NCBI RefSeq assembly: GCF_022808675.1
Contig: NZ_JAKZKV010000015.1
Location: 1-64,000 of the forward strand
Length of the DNA: 64,000 bases
Direction of reading: 5' to 3'
Source: Parabacteroides sp. FAFU027
GTDB taxonomy: Bacteria > Bacteroidota > Bacteroidia > Bacteroidales > UBA7332
This document shows positions 19,946 through 28,489 of the stretch, piece after piece (positions within the stretch are counted from its first letter, which is position 1; each line of letters opens with the position of its first letter). Below the pieces are notes generated by a model. That model was not told the DNA's origin, did no database searches, and worked only from the letters and a program-made list of their open reading frames with translations. The position numbers and the translations under genes are program-made.

Positions 19946-20587
19946 ATGGATAAAATACAGAACTTCATCGAATATCTCAGTTTAATCAGAACAAGCGAAA
20001 ATGCTGAAAACTTATACAGTGGAAACACCGTCGAAAGTCAAATTAGAAGACATAACCTAAGTATTTATCTTACACTAATGCAAGAAATATCACCATCGAT
20101 TTTACTTGTAGGGGAAGCTCCAGGATATAAGGGATGTAAATTAACTGGAATCCCTTTCACTAGTGAAGATATTTTATTATCAAAAACTCATGGAAAGATA
20201 CTTGGTAAGCAAAATGGATATAAAACCATTAATCCAGAAAATAGATTACAAAACGAAGCATCTGCATCTATAGTTTGGAACGAGTTATCAAGCTACAAAA
20301 AATACCCTATTATGTGGAATATTTTTCCCTTCCATCCGTTTGTGCTTTCTAATAGTAATTCAAACAGATGTCCCAATGCCAATGAAATTAAGTTAGGACA
20401 AAGAATCTTGATAGAATTTATTGCTTTATTCAATATCACTAAAATTGGTGCAGTAGGTAAAAGAGCTGAATATGGGATAAAAAATCTTCAATTAGATATT
20501 GAAACTCAATACATAAGACATCCATCTCATGGAGGAACAAAGCAATTTAAGGAACACTGTTGTAATTTATTCCAATCAAATAACTAG
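19946..20587 (+). CDS. Uracil-DNA glycosylase superfamily protein
   Basis: A 213-residue protein with the UDG-superfamily signature: ILLVGEAPGYKGCKLTGIPF (about 52-71) matches motif 1 of family 4/5-like enzymes (GEAPG), and IRHPSHGG (about 191-198) matches the HPS-type motif 2. The region between holds WNIFPFHP. Members excise uracil or other damaged bases, though many in this branch are untested. No four-Cys iron-sulfur pattern is seen, so it is not a standard family 4 enzyme. The gene and the next one are markedly AT-rich compared with their surroundings, suggesting recent acquisition. Confidence 0.72.
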   Translation: MDKIQNFIEYLSLIRTSENAENLYSGNTVESQIRRHNLSIYLTLMQEISPSILLVGEAPGYKGCKLTGIPFTSEDILLSKTHGKILGKQNGYKTINPENRLQNEASASIVWNELSSYKKYPIMWNIFPFHPFVLSNSNSNRCPNANEIKLGQRILIEFIALFNITKIGAVGKRAEYGIKNLQLDIETQYIRHPSHGGTKQFKEHCCNLFQSNN

Positions 20588-20612
20588 ATCCTAATCAAAA
20601 AAAATAATTCAA

Positions 20613-21479
20613 ATGAAAAAAGCCGTTTTACTTCTATGCTTTGTATATTTTGCGTGTAGTCATATCAACGCACAAATAATAGCCAAAACACAGAAGAATA
20701 ATCTGAAAATAATAACAGGAATAGAACAACTTCCCGAAGGAGAAAAGGCTAATAGTGTCATATATAAGACCTTCAACTTCAATGAGAAATTTGGCGAATA
20801 TGTTCTAAGTAAATTAATTAGGGATTCGACTATTTTTGAATATAATAATCATGGTCAAATCTCACATGCTACAAAATATAAGATTAGCTATGATATCGAA
20901 GGTGAAGACAGAATAATACCAATTATCTCTAAGTCAATGGATATTCAATATAAATATGATTCAAATAACGCTCTAATTGAAGAGTTTGATTTACAACAAA
21001 ACTATCCTATAGCCAAATACAAAACAAACAAGTTTAAACAAGTCACATCAAAAACAGAATATAATTCAAGCGGCCGCGAAGAAAAGAAAACAATATATCA
21101 ATATGATATAAAAGGAAAAATAACAATGAAAACTGAGGAAGTAAGTATGATCCGAGGTTCAATAATATATAAATACGATATTAACAATAATATCGAGGAA
21201 GAAAAGTCTTCAACTGTTCTAAACCCCAAATAATATATAGTCAAAAAATACAAATACCAAAACAGCAATCTTATTGACTATAAGCAGATCTATTATAACG
21301 AAAAAGGTGGCATCAAATTCAGATACAATGGTGGACTTAAACACTTCACTTATAGTTTAACAAACAATCCAAATAACAATTGGATTAAGCAAATTACGAT
21401 AGAAGTAAAGGAAGATATTTCGAAAACAAATAAGAAATTAGAGCAAACCGAACGTATTTTCGTCTCTCTTTTGAACTAA
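20613..21479 (+). pseudogene. Secreted YD-pattern protein gene interrupted by an in-frame stop
   Basis: The reading frame starts at 20613 with a signal peptide (MKKAVLLLCFVYFACSHINAQ) and runs 206 codons to a TAA at 21231-21233. The same frame then stays open for another 81 codons to a TAA at 21477-21479. The downstream part (KKYKYQNSNLIDYKQIYYNE..., ending ERIFVSLLN) continues the same style of tyrosine-rich YDxxNN repeats as the upstream part (QYKYDSNNALIEE, YKYDINNNIEEE). A single nonsense change in a gene of about 288 codons is the simplest reading. The truncated product could still be made. Function is unknown; such YD-repeat secreted proteins are common in Bacteroidota. The region is AT-rich. 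Confidence 0.75.
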
Positions 21480-21548
21480 ATATCATTCAATAAATCGGTA
21501 TAGATTATTGGACGGTCTTATAAAAGTCTAAAACTGCATCACCATTAA

Positions 21549-21591
21549 AAAGCCGTTTAACCAGCACTTAAAGACTGATTAAACGGCTTTC
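21549..21591. terminator. Bidirectional terminator between YD-pattern gene and the Crp/Fnr gene
   Basis: A perfect 12-bp stem, AAAGCCGTTTAA (21549-21560) with TTAAACGGCTTT (21579-21590), ends 10 bp from the stop of the convergent regulator gene. Confidence 0.85.
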
Positions 21592-21599
21592 TTAATTAT

Positions 21600-22268
21600 C
21601 TACATCGCCACCTTCTTCAACCGACTCACATCCAGCAGCGTCATCTTCTTCCGCTCGATGGCAATCAACCCCTCATCTTCCATCTCCTTAAAGGTTCGGG
21701 CCAAAGAAGGACGCGCCACACCAAAGATATCTGCCAACTCCTGCTGCGTCTCTTCGAGGATGATGGTTTGGGAGCCTGCCTCTATGGAGCGCTTGAGGAG
21801 GAAATCGGCAATCTTACTCTTGATAGTACGGAAGGTCAGGAAGTGAATCTTATCCGAAAGGAACTTGCTGCGGTTGGAGATTACGGTGAGGTAATTGAGC
21901 AGCACTGTCTTGTTTTTCTGCAACATATCGGTAAATACTTCCCGGCGTACAAAGAGAATCTCACAATCCTTCAACGCCACCACCGAAACCGGTAATTCAT
22001 TCTTCTCGGCAAAAATAAACGCCGTGGCAATGGCAAATGGCGCTGAAATCTCTTCAATCACAATCAACCGACCTGACGAATCGACCATTTGCCCCTGCAC
22101 AGTACCGTCAAGAATAATCATCAGATTGTTGCACGGTTCGCCCTGCAGGGCGACAATATCTTTCGTCTTGAACTTCTTAATCTGGTAGAGCCCCTTTTCA
22201 AACAGCTCTTCCGTCTCTTCTATTTTCAATCCCCTGAACAAGGGATTACGGATAATCGTTTCAAACAT
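21600..22268 (-). CDS. Crp/Fnr family regulator, HcpR-like
   Basis: A 222-residue cAMP-receptor-fold regulator: an N-terminal cyclic-nucleotide-like sensor domain (about 1-125; DIVALQGEPCNNLMIILDGTVQGQ) and a C-terminal winged HTH (about 150-215; TQQELADIFGVARPSLARTFKEMEDEG). No Fnr-type N-terminal Cys cluster is present. I take the ATG at 22268 (MFETIIRNPLF); a start at 22295 would add residues encoded by a GC-rich palindromic repeat. It is divergent from the ferredoxin-hcp pair, whose promoters carry two palindromic Crp/Fnr-type sites. In Porphyromonas and sulfate reducers, HcpR regulators respond to nitric oxide/nitrosative stress and activate hcp, so the same job is likely here. Confidence 0.85.
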   Translation of the reverse strand: MFETIIRNPLFRGLKIEETEELFEKGLYQIKKFKTKDIVALQGEPCNNLMIILDGTVQGQMVDSSGRLIVIEEISAPFAIATAFIFAEKNELPVSVVALKDCEILFVRREVFTDMLQKNKTVLLNYLTVISNRSKFLSDKIHFLTFRTIKSKIADFLLKRSIEAGSQTIILEETQQELADIFGVARPSLARTFKEMEDEGLIAIERKKMTLLDVSRLKKVAM

Positions 22269-22278
22269 GTGATTGACA

Positions 22279-22303
22279 CCTCCCTGCCCCTCCAAAGGAG
22301 GGG
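22279..22303. repeat. GC-rich palindromic repeat, copy 1
   Basis: Palindrome CCCCTCCAAAGGAGGGG (22287-22303) has a C-rich tail on its left side. It lies 18 bp upstream of the regulator start and would form a hairpin in the leader. Seven further copies occur in the window (copies 2 to 8). Confidence 0.85.
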
Positions 22304-22436
22304 AGTTTTTACTACGGTATTATAATCTTTATTATTCGCACAAATGATACGGATTTCTTTCTTATCGGTAAAAATCTGAGTTGCAAGCATCCTTGTCATC
22401 TGTATAGTAAAAACAAAAGTAGAAAAAATTCGGTGG

Positions 22437-22482
22437 TTGTAACATGCGTTACAAATTTGCCCGTTGTGCTCCCCTACCTTTG
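22437..22482 (+). promoter_or_regulatory. HcpR/Crp-Fnr operator 1 with its promoter
   Basis: The palindrome TTGTAACATGCGTTACAA (22437-22454) has perfect 7-bp arms, TTGTAAC and GTTACAA. A Bacteroidetes -7 box, TACCTTTG, lies at 22475-22482. The dyad centre is 29.5 bases before the box, placing it near -42, the class II activator position. Confidence 0.82.
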
Positions 22483-22552
22483 TGCTATCAAAAGGAACAG
22501 AGGTTCGCAGAAAATGTTCGCTCAGAAAAATTTTTCAGAAAAAAAATGACGG

Positions 22553-22598
22553 TTGTAACATGGGTTACAAATTAAGATTGAACGCCGCGATACCTTTG
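22553..22598 (+). promoter_or_regulatory. HcpR/Crp-Fnr operator 2 with its promoter
   Basis: The palindrome TTGTAACATGGGTTACAA (22553-22570) has the same arms as operator 1, and the same -7 box, TACCTTTG, lies at 22591-22598 with exactly the same spacing. It is 36 bp upstream of the ferredoxin-like start and is the promoter expected to drive the ferredoxin and hcp genes. Confidence 0.85.
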
Positions 22599-22633
22599 CA
22601 ATATCAAAACAACGAAACAACAACTCAAACAAT

Positions 22634-23509
22634 ATGAAACGTACCATTATAAAAATAGACGAGGAACTTTGCAACGGTTGCGGCCAGTGCGTGAGCGGAT
22701 GCCACGAAGGAGCACTGCAACTCATCAACGGAAAAGCGGTGATGATTAGTGAACTCTACTGCGACGGACTGGGAGCCTGCATCGGTGATTGCCCGGTAGG
22801 CGCTATCGAACTTGAAGAGCGCGAGGCAGAAGCTTACGATGAAATCGCCGTAATGGAACGCATTTCTTCGAAAGGAGAAAAGGTAGTCCTGGCTCACCTC
22901 AAACACCTGAAAGACCACGACCAACACGAATTCCTGCAACAGGGAATCGATTACATCAAAAAGAATAATCTACCGATTTCAATTGACTCACTTATGGATA
23001 AACCCAAACCTGTATTTGCAGGACATCACGAACATGCCGGTCATCACGGTGGCGGTTGCCCCGGTAGCCAGGCAAAATTCTTTGCCAAACCAGACATCAA
23101 ACCGGCAGGTGTGCAATACGCCTCCCAATCAGAGCTTCAGCAATGGCCGGTTCAGCTACACTTGCTCAGCCCGATGGCGCCTTATCTGACCAATGCGGAT
23201 CTGCTGCTAGCTGCTGACTGTACTGCTTTCTCGGTAGGTGATTTTCATAGCACACACCTCAAAGGCAAACGACTGGCGATTGCTTGTCCGAAACTCGACA
23301 CCAACAAAGAGGTGTACATCGACAAACTAGTCGCGATGATTAACGATGCTAAAATCAATACCCTTACAGTTATGATCATGGAAGTGCCTTGCTGCGGCGG
23401 ATTGCTTCAGATTGCACAGATGGCAACAGCACAAGCCTCCCGCAAAATCCCGGTGAAACTGATCGTTGTAGGGTTGCAGGGAAATATCATCAAGGAGGAA
23501 TGGGTGTAA
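22634..23509 (+). CDS. 4Fe-4S ferredoxin-type protein co-transcribed with hcp
   Basis: A 291-residue protein with two N-terminal 4Fe-4S clusters (CNGCGQCVSGC at about 13-23 and CDGLGACIGDC at about 44-54). A His/Gly-rich linker follows (HHEHAGHHGGGCPGSQ, about 136-151), then a C-terminal domain of about 120 residues with a conserved EVPCCGG motif (about 257-263). This architecture is found next to hybrid-cluster proteins in anaerobes and probably supplies electrons to Hcp. The His-rich linker may bind metal. It is the first gene after two HcpR-type operators. Confidence 0.87.
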   Translation: MKRTIIKIDEELCNGCGQCVSGCHEGALQLINGKAVMISELYCDGLGACIGDCPVGAIELEEREAEAYDEIAVMERISSKGEKVVLAHLKHLKDHDQHEFLQQGIDYIKKNNLPISIDSLMDKPKPVFAGHHEHAGHHGGGCPGSQAKFFAKPDIKPAGVQYASQSELQQWPVQLHLLSPMAPYLTNADLLLAADCTAFSVGDFHSTHLKGKRLAIACPKLDTNKEVYIDKLVAMINDAKINTLTVMIMEVPCCGGLLQIAQMATAQASRKIPVKLIVVGLQGNIIKEEWV

Positions 23510-23512
23510 AGA

Positions 23513-23539
23513 CCTCCCCTAACCCCTCCAAAGGAGGGG
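23513..23539. repeat. GC-rich palindromic repeat, copy 2
   Basis: CCCCTCCAAAGGAGGGG (23523-23539) has a C-rich tail on the left (23513-23522). It forms an outward-facing pair with copy 3, 55 bp away, in the gap between the ferredoxin-like gene and hcp. Confidence 0.88.
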
Positions 23540-23593
23540 AACAAAAAAACAAAATCAAATAAATTATAAATCAAATTGGCCGAAGCCCTTACC

Positions 23594-23623
23594 CCCTCCC
23601 CTTTGGGGAGGGACGGGGTTGGG
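23594..23623. repeat. GC-rich palindromic repeat, copy 3
   Basis: CCCTCCCCTTTGGGGAGGG (23594-23612) has a G-rich tail on the right (23613-23623). It is oriented opposite to copy 2, and ends 18 bp before the hcp start. Confidence 0.88.
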
Positions 23624-23641
23624 TCTCAAATCAATCGAATA

Positions 23642-25288
23642 ATGGAAAATATGTTTTGTTTTCAGTGTCAGGAAGCCGCTAAAGGCACCGGCTGTACAAT
23701 AAAAGGAGTGTGTGGTAAAGACGACAAAACCGCCAACATCATGGACTTGCTTATCTATGTGAGCAAAGGAATCTCTGTCGTAAACGAACAACTGCGCACA
23801 CAAGGCGCTAACAAACCTGAAGTAGATCACTTCATCCTCGACGCACTATTCTGCACCATCACCAACGCTAACTTCGACGTGGAAAGCATCTCTGCCCGCG
23901 TAACCAAAGCCGTAGCGTTGAAAGCTGAATTGCTGAAAATAGCAGAAGCAGCCGGAATCGCGGTTCCGCAAATTGATGAAGTAAAATGGGCGGGTACACC
24001 TGAAAACTACGAAACAGTAGCTAAATTGGTCGGCGTTTTGAAAGAGAAAAATGAAGACGTGCGTTCGTTGAAGGAACTGGTAATCTATGGTTTGAAAGGT
24101 ATGGCTGCTTATGCAGAGCACGCTTACAACCTGGGCTTCGTAAAAGACGAAATCAGCACTTTCATCCAGCACGCTTTGGCTCAAACCACCCGCACAGACA
24201 TCTCTGCTGACGAATTGGTTGCCCTGACTCTCGAAACCGGCAAATACGGTGTGGACACTATGGGCTTGCTCGACACAGCCAACACTACCCGCTACGGTAA
24301 TCCTGAAATCACTTCTGTAAACATCGGCGTAAGCAACAAACCGGGTATCCTCATCAGCGGTCACGACCTGAAAGATATCGAAGAGCTGTTGGCTCAGACT
24401 GAAGGAACCGGTGTGGACGTATATACTCACAGCGAAATGCTTCCGGCTCACTACTATCCTGCATTCAAGAAATACAGCCACTTCGTAGGAAACTACGGTA
24501 ACGCATGGTGGAAACAACGCGAAGAATTCGAAAGCTTCAACGGCCCTGTACTCTTCACCACCAACTGTATCGTTCCGCCACTGGATAAAGCCGGTTACAA
24601 AGACCGTATTTACACAACCGGTTCTACAGGCTTCCCGGGCTGGAAAGTGATTCCTGCCCGTGAAGATGGCAAAACCAAAGATTTCTCTGAAATCATCGAA
24701 CACGCAAAACGTTGTGCTTCTCCTACCGAAATCGAATCAGGTACTATCGTAGGTGGTTTCGCTCACGAACAGGTATTTGCTTTGGCTGATAAAGTTGTTG
24801 ACGCTGTAAAAACAGGCGCTATCCGCAAATTTGTGGTGATGGCAGGTTGCGACGGACGCATGAACAGCCGCGATTACTATTCTGAATTTGCACAAGGTCT
24901 GCCACAAGATTCTGTAATCCTGACTGCAGGTTGCGCGAAATACCGTTACAACAAATTGCCTCTCGGTGACATCGGTGGTATTCCCCGCGTACTTGACGCT
25001 GGTCAGTGCAACGACAGCTACTCATTGGCTCTGATTGCATTGAAACTGAAAGAGGTATTCGAACTGGAAGATATCAACGAATTGCCAATCGTGTACAACA
25101 TCGCATGGTACGAGCAAAAAGCGGTAATCGTATTGCTGGCTCTGCTTTACTTAGGTGTGAAAAACATCAACCTCGGACCAACATTGCCTGCATTCCTTTC
25201 TCCAAACGTAGCAAAAGTATTGGTAGAAAACTTCGGAATCGGCACCATCTCAACTCCGGAAGCTGACCTGGCTGCCTGGGTAGGATGA
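23642..25288 (+). CDS. hcp: Hybrid-cluster protein (hydroxylamine reductase), class I
   Basis: A 548-residue Hcp. I choose the ATG at 23642 ([12 protein letters not shown]); an upstream in-frame start at 23576 would translate a GC-rich palindromic repeat. The N-terminal cysteines follow C-x2-C-x8-C-x5-C ([19 protein letters not shown]), the class I pattern typical of strict anaerobes. Further cluster ligands appear in [36 protein letters not shown] and GQCNDSYS. Hcp reduces nitric oxide (historically assayed as hydroxylamine) in the cytoplasm and protects against nitrosative stress. It is the second gene of the HcpR-regulated unit. Confidence 0.97.
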   Translation: MENMFCFQCQEAAKGTGCTIKGVCGKDDKTANIMDLLIYVSKGISVVNEQLRTQGANKPEVDHFILDALFCTITNANFDVESISARVTKAVALKAELLKIAEAAGIAVPQIDEVKWAGTPENYETVAKLVGVLKEKNEDVRSLKELVIYGLKGMAAYAEHAYNLGFVKDEISTFIQHALAQTTRTDISADELVALTLETGKYGVDTMGLLDTANTTRYGNPEITSVNIGVSNKPGILISGHDLKDIEELLAQTEGTGVDVYTHSEMLPAHYYPAFKKYSHFVGNYGNAWWKQREEFESFNGPVLFTTNCIVPPLDKAGYKDRIYTTGSTGFPGWKVIPAREDGKTKDFSEIIEHAKRCASPTEIESGTIVGGFAHEQVFALADKVVDAVKTGAIRKFVVMAGCDGRMNSRDYYSEFAQGLPQDSVILTAGCAKYRYNKLPLGDIGGIPRVLDAGQCNDSYSLALIALKLKEVFELEDINELPIVYNIAWYEQKAVIVLLALLYLGVKNINLGPTLPAFLSPNVAKVLVENFGIGTISTPEADLAAWVG

Positions 25289-25342
25289 TAAACCGGGACT
25301 CATAACCCGTCATAAATTGTTTTTAACCCTTCAACCCTTGAA

Positions 25343-25377
25343 CGGCGGCTCGCTACGGTGAGTCGCTGTTTTTTTTT
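25343..25377 (+). terminator. Terminator after hcp
   Basis: GCGGCTC (25345-25351) pairs with GAGTCGC (25360-25366), with one G-T pair, followed by a run of nine T's (25369-25377). Confidence 0.85.
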
Positions 25378-25388
25378 ATTGGGACTGT

Positions 25389-25421
25389 AACTTTTCCAAA
25401 GTTTAGAACTTTGGAAAAGTT
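25389..25421. repeat. Perfect 15-bp inverted repeat
   Basis: AACTTTTCCAAAGTT (25389-25403) and AACTTTGGAAAAGTT (25407-25421) are perfect inverse complements around TAG. There is no T-run, and it sits just after the hcp terminator. Its shape suggests a dispersed palindromic element rather than a terminator; a genome search would show this. Confidence 0.75.
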
Positions 25422-25455
25422 TACACAGATAAGATTCTCTGCCGTTGAATTTCAT

Positions 25456-25906
25456 TCTGGTTGAAGCCTACATTCAACCCAAGCGTTTATTTACTCAAAA
25501 AATTCTCCAGACATCAAATAAAACAGTTTTTTGACGCTCCGGATTTTTCCGGACAGGTTTTCAACCGTTTATTTTCACTCTGGTTTCAGCCAGCATTAAA
25601 ATAAACCGTTGAATATTTACCTATAAAAATATGGGAAGGAAATTGACCGTTTAAAACCATCCTATAAATTTATAGGCTCATTTTTGACGAATGAAAACCT
25701 GTCTATAAAAATATAGGATGAAAATCTGTTGCATATTTTAACCCTATAAATTTATAGCGTTAAAATATACGAATTAAAACCGTCCTATAAAATTATAGGC
25801 AAGATTTCGACGGTTGAAATCCTGCCTATAAATTTATAGCTTGCAAATTGACGGTTGAAAATTGGCCTATTAAATTACAGATTCATTTTCAACGATATAT
25901 TCTTGT
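25456..25906. repeat. 41-bp-period palindrome array B (11 units)
   Basis: Units start exactly every 41 bp: 25456, 25497, 25538, 25579, 25620, 25661, 25702, 25743, 25784, 25825 and 25866. The first 16 bases of each unit form a dyad. In the last seven it is CCTATAAATTTATAGG or a close variant; at 25538 it is TCCGGATTTTTCCGGA; at 25456 and 25579 it is a CTGG...CC(AG) form. The unit at 25497 lacks a clear dyad. The remaining 25 bases vary but often contain GACGGTTGAAA or CCGTTTAAAACC. No gene is visible within. The array ends at the stop of the convergent gldF-gldG fusion. It fills the otherwise empty 25289-25910 gap together with the two hairpins before it. Confidence 0.92.
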
Positions 25907-25910
25907 CTCT

Positions 25911-28298
25911 TCAGGCACTATATCTTCTTTTCCTATAAATAAATACCCCAATCACCATCAGGCAAAGCAATACGACCGGTACAGTCACAGCCGTCACCTG
26001 AATAAGGGTCAGCTTCTCATTCACTTTGGCCTGGTCGAGCAATCGCAACACAAACTGGCGCGAACGCAAGGCGATTTTACCCTGGTCACCCGCCAAATAT
26101 TCTACCGCATTGACTATGAAATCGGCATTGCCAAACTGCATATCCATAAACGGAACATAGCCGAGGGGAACAGGTGTAGGCTGTCCGTTCTGTGCCTGGC
26201 GAATCTCATTGCGGATAATGCTTCCCGTGGAAACGACAATCATTTTCCCGCCCTGACTTTCATTCAGGCGCTGACCCTGCACGCTATCCGGTACAAAACG
26301 GTTATTGAAGAGCGAGGTAAATTTTCCTTCCAGCAAGACAGCAACCGGTACACTCGCCGCATTGAAATATCCCTGCGGCAATTTCTGATAGACTGATTGA
26401 TAAGAAACGGATGCCGGCACACTCAGTATGTGTGTACGCGATGACGTAGCCAACAACACCTCTTTTTTTACAGTTGAATTATCCCCTACCAAGTCCAGCG
26501 ACGAAGCAAAATCAGCCTTCACCATAGAAATATTGTGGGTAATCAGGTGCGAAGGATTCACCTGCAAGGTCGGCGAAAAATACCACGGTGCCGGGAAAAC
26601 ATCTTCAGCGCCATTCGGTGATTTCAGCGGAATGGAGATGCATTGGGCATCCTGCAAAAGATTCGGATTGATGCGCACGCCGTAATTGAAGAAATAGTCG
26701 GTCAGGTTCAGGTCAAGTGCGGCGGCAGTCGTCTCCCCTTTTTCAGCCAGAAGTTCCTGCGGCAAATAAGCGCCATCCACCAACCAGAAAATTCGGCCGC
26801 CGTGCATCACGTACTGGTCAAGCACGTATTTGTCCGCTTCGGTGAAACGCTTTTGCGGTTCGGCAATAACCAACACTTTATACGGAGAAAGAATCTGCGG
26901 GTCAAGACCAATCATGCCGCGGTCAATGCGGTAACTGCTTCCCAGTTTGTTCAAGGCATCCGACACGTAGGCATCGGGCAGTTCGCCGTGACCTTCGAGG
27001 AAAGCAATGCGCGGCGGGGCTTTGCGGGTGAGCCATTGCAGGGCTTCGGTGAAGTTAAGCTCCAAAGACTCGAGCGAGGCATTCAGGTTTTCGTGGGCCG
27101 ATTTGCCGGGAAGCGTTTTGAGCAACGGCACACGCATGGTATCTTTTCCGCAAATCATCTCCGCCCAAGGGAAGACCAGCTTTTGCGTCACCTTACCCTG
27201 GCGGTCTGCCTCATTGACCGAAATGGGTTTCATGCCCCGGGCAATCAGTTTCGAGTAAATCTTATCGCGCTGGGCTTCGGAGGTAGCCGATGGATTGAGG
27301 TATTGGTAATAAATGGGAGCTCCCGAGTAGTTGTTGCACTCGTCAATCAGTTCACCTGTCCCGTTTTTCAGTCGGGTAAATGCAGCGTTGAGTTCGCCAT
27401 CCAGGTAAATATTCACCTGAACCGGCGCTGTCATTCCGCCTAATAATGATTTGGTATAATTGGACAACGAATAGCGTTTCTCCGCCGTCAGGTCAAAACG
27501 CAAAAACACATTCCCCGAAATCACAAGCAATATCGCCCACACGCCTACCTGGATAAATAACGGTTTACTTGCCTTGTATTTATCCAGATAAAAAGAGGTC
27601 AGTTTGGTGAAAATGAAAAATAGAGAGATAAAATAAAAGAGGTCGCGGGTATCGATGACACCGCGTTGCAAGGATTTATAACGGGCGGTCAGGCTCAACA
27701 CATCCGACCACGACTGGAAGAATGAGAGTCCGGGGATGCCGCTCAACAATTCAAATCCGTAATAGAGAAATCCGTTTATCAGCAAAGCAATAATAAACGC
27801 CACCACCTGATTGGCCGAAACCGATGAGGCGAAAATCCCCACAGCCGTACAAGCAGCCGCCAGCAACAGCAATCCACCATACGAACCCATCACCACGCCC
27901 CAGTCGATATTCCCGACCGGAGTGCTAAAGCTGGAAAGCAGCACCGGATGTACCACCGACAGCAGAATACCCAGCGAAACCGTTGCAAACACGGCCAGAA
28001 ACTTAGCGGTCACAATCCGCCCGCTGCTGATGGGACGCACACGCAGCATATCCCACGTGCCCTGCCGTTTCTCCTCGGCAAAAACGCGCATCGTGAGCGC
28101 CGGAATCAGTATTAGCAACAGCTGGGACGAAAGCTGAAAGAGATTCTCTGTCACCGCCAGCCCGCCGTCTGCCAGATTATATTCACCGGGAATGACCCAT
28201 AAAAACAAAGCTAACGCCACCAGGTAAAGCCCAATCACTACGGCCCCAACCGTGGAACCAATCAGGCTGAATAAGTCTTTTTTGAATAAGGAGAACAT
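25911..28298 (-). CDS. GldF-GldG fusion, gliding-type ABC transporter membrane and substrate-domain protein
   Basis: A 795-residue protein that joins two proteins usually separate in gliding Bacteroidota. The first 240 residues are an ABC-2 permease like GldF: several membrane helices and the MRVFAEEKRQGTWDMLRVRPIS segment typical of ABC-2 permeases. After further helices (about 225-270) comes a large extracytoplasmic region like GldG (about 270-760) with the DUF4350/ABC-type uncharacterised fold (IAFLEGHGELPDAYVSDALN, VLDQYVMHGGRIFWLVDG). A final helix (about 767-788) and a basic tail anchor it. The ATPase partner GldA is not in the window. In Flavobacterium GldA/F/G support gliding and T9SS function, but many non-gliding species keep homologues, so gliding is not implied. 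Confidence 0.88.
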   Translation of the reverse strand: MFSLFKKDLFSLIGSTVGAVVIGLYLVALALFLWVIPGEYNLADGGLAVTENLFQLSSQLLLILIPALTMRVFAEEKRQGTWDMLRVRPISSGRIVTAKFLAVFATVSLGILLSVVHPVLLSSFSTPVGNIDWGVVMGSYGGLLLLAAACTAVGIFASSVSANQVVAFIIALLINGFLYYGFELLSGIPGLSFFQSWSDVLSLTARYKSLQRGVIDTRDLFYFISLFFIFTKLTSFYLDKYKASKPLFIQVGVWAILLVISGNVFLRFDLTAEKRYSLSNYTKSLLGGMTAPVQVNIYLDGELNAAFTRLKNGTGELIDECNNYSGAPIYYQYLNPSATSEAQRDKIYSKLIARGMKPISVNEADRQGKVTQKLVFPWAEMICGKDTMRVPLLKTLPGKSAHENLNASLESLELNFTEALQWLTRKAPPRIAFLEGHGELPDAYVSDALNKLGSSYRIDRGMIGLDPQILSPYKVLVIAEPQKRFTEADKYVLDQYVMHGGRIFWLVDGAYLPQELLAEKGETTAAALDLNLTDYFFNYGVRINPNLLQDAQCISIPLKSPNGAEDVFPAPWYFSPTLQVNPSHLITHNISMVKADFASSLDLVGDNSTVKKEVLLATSSRTHILSVPASVSYQSVYQKLPQGYFNAASVPVAVLLEGKFTSLFNNRFVPDSVQGQRLNESQGGKMIVVSTGSIIRNEIRQAQNGQPTPVPLGYVPFMDMQFGNADFIVNAVEYLAGDQGKIALRSRQFVLRLLDQAKVNEKLTLIQVTAVTVPVVLLCLMVIGVFIYRKRRYSA

Positions 28299-28438
28299 CG
28301 TATGGTTTTATTTTTTGTATTGTCAGAAATATGCAGGGCGCTAATTTACGGCTTTTTTCCGTGAAGTACTCTGACTATCTTTTAAGCAAACAAAAGAAAT
28401 CGCACAAAATCATGTAGGAACAATCGTTCAAATTTTCT

Positions 28439-28446
28439 TACATTTG
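28439..28446 (+). promoter_or_regulatory. Bacteroidetes -7 box for the GH42 gene
   Basis: TACATTTG matches TAnnTTTG and lies 43 bp upstream of the start codon. No good -33 box was seen. Confidence 0.55.
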
Positions 28447-28489
28447 CTTTCCTTTTAAATCTCACACACTACAATCATTAATTACCACT

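Noticed and set aside
22269..22295. Nine-residue extension of the Crp/Fnr regulator
   Set aside because: It runs into palindromic repeat copy 1 and is not typical of the family.
23576..23641. 22-residue N-terminal extension of Hcp
   Set aside because: The extension is translated from a GC-rich palindromic repeat; the family N-terminus MFCFQCQ starts from the ATG at 23642.
25456..25906. CRISPR array
   Set aside because: The repeats are palindromes of only 16 bases that differ between units, spacers are partly similar to each other, the period is 41 bp, and no cas genes are present.
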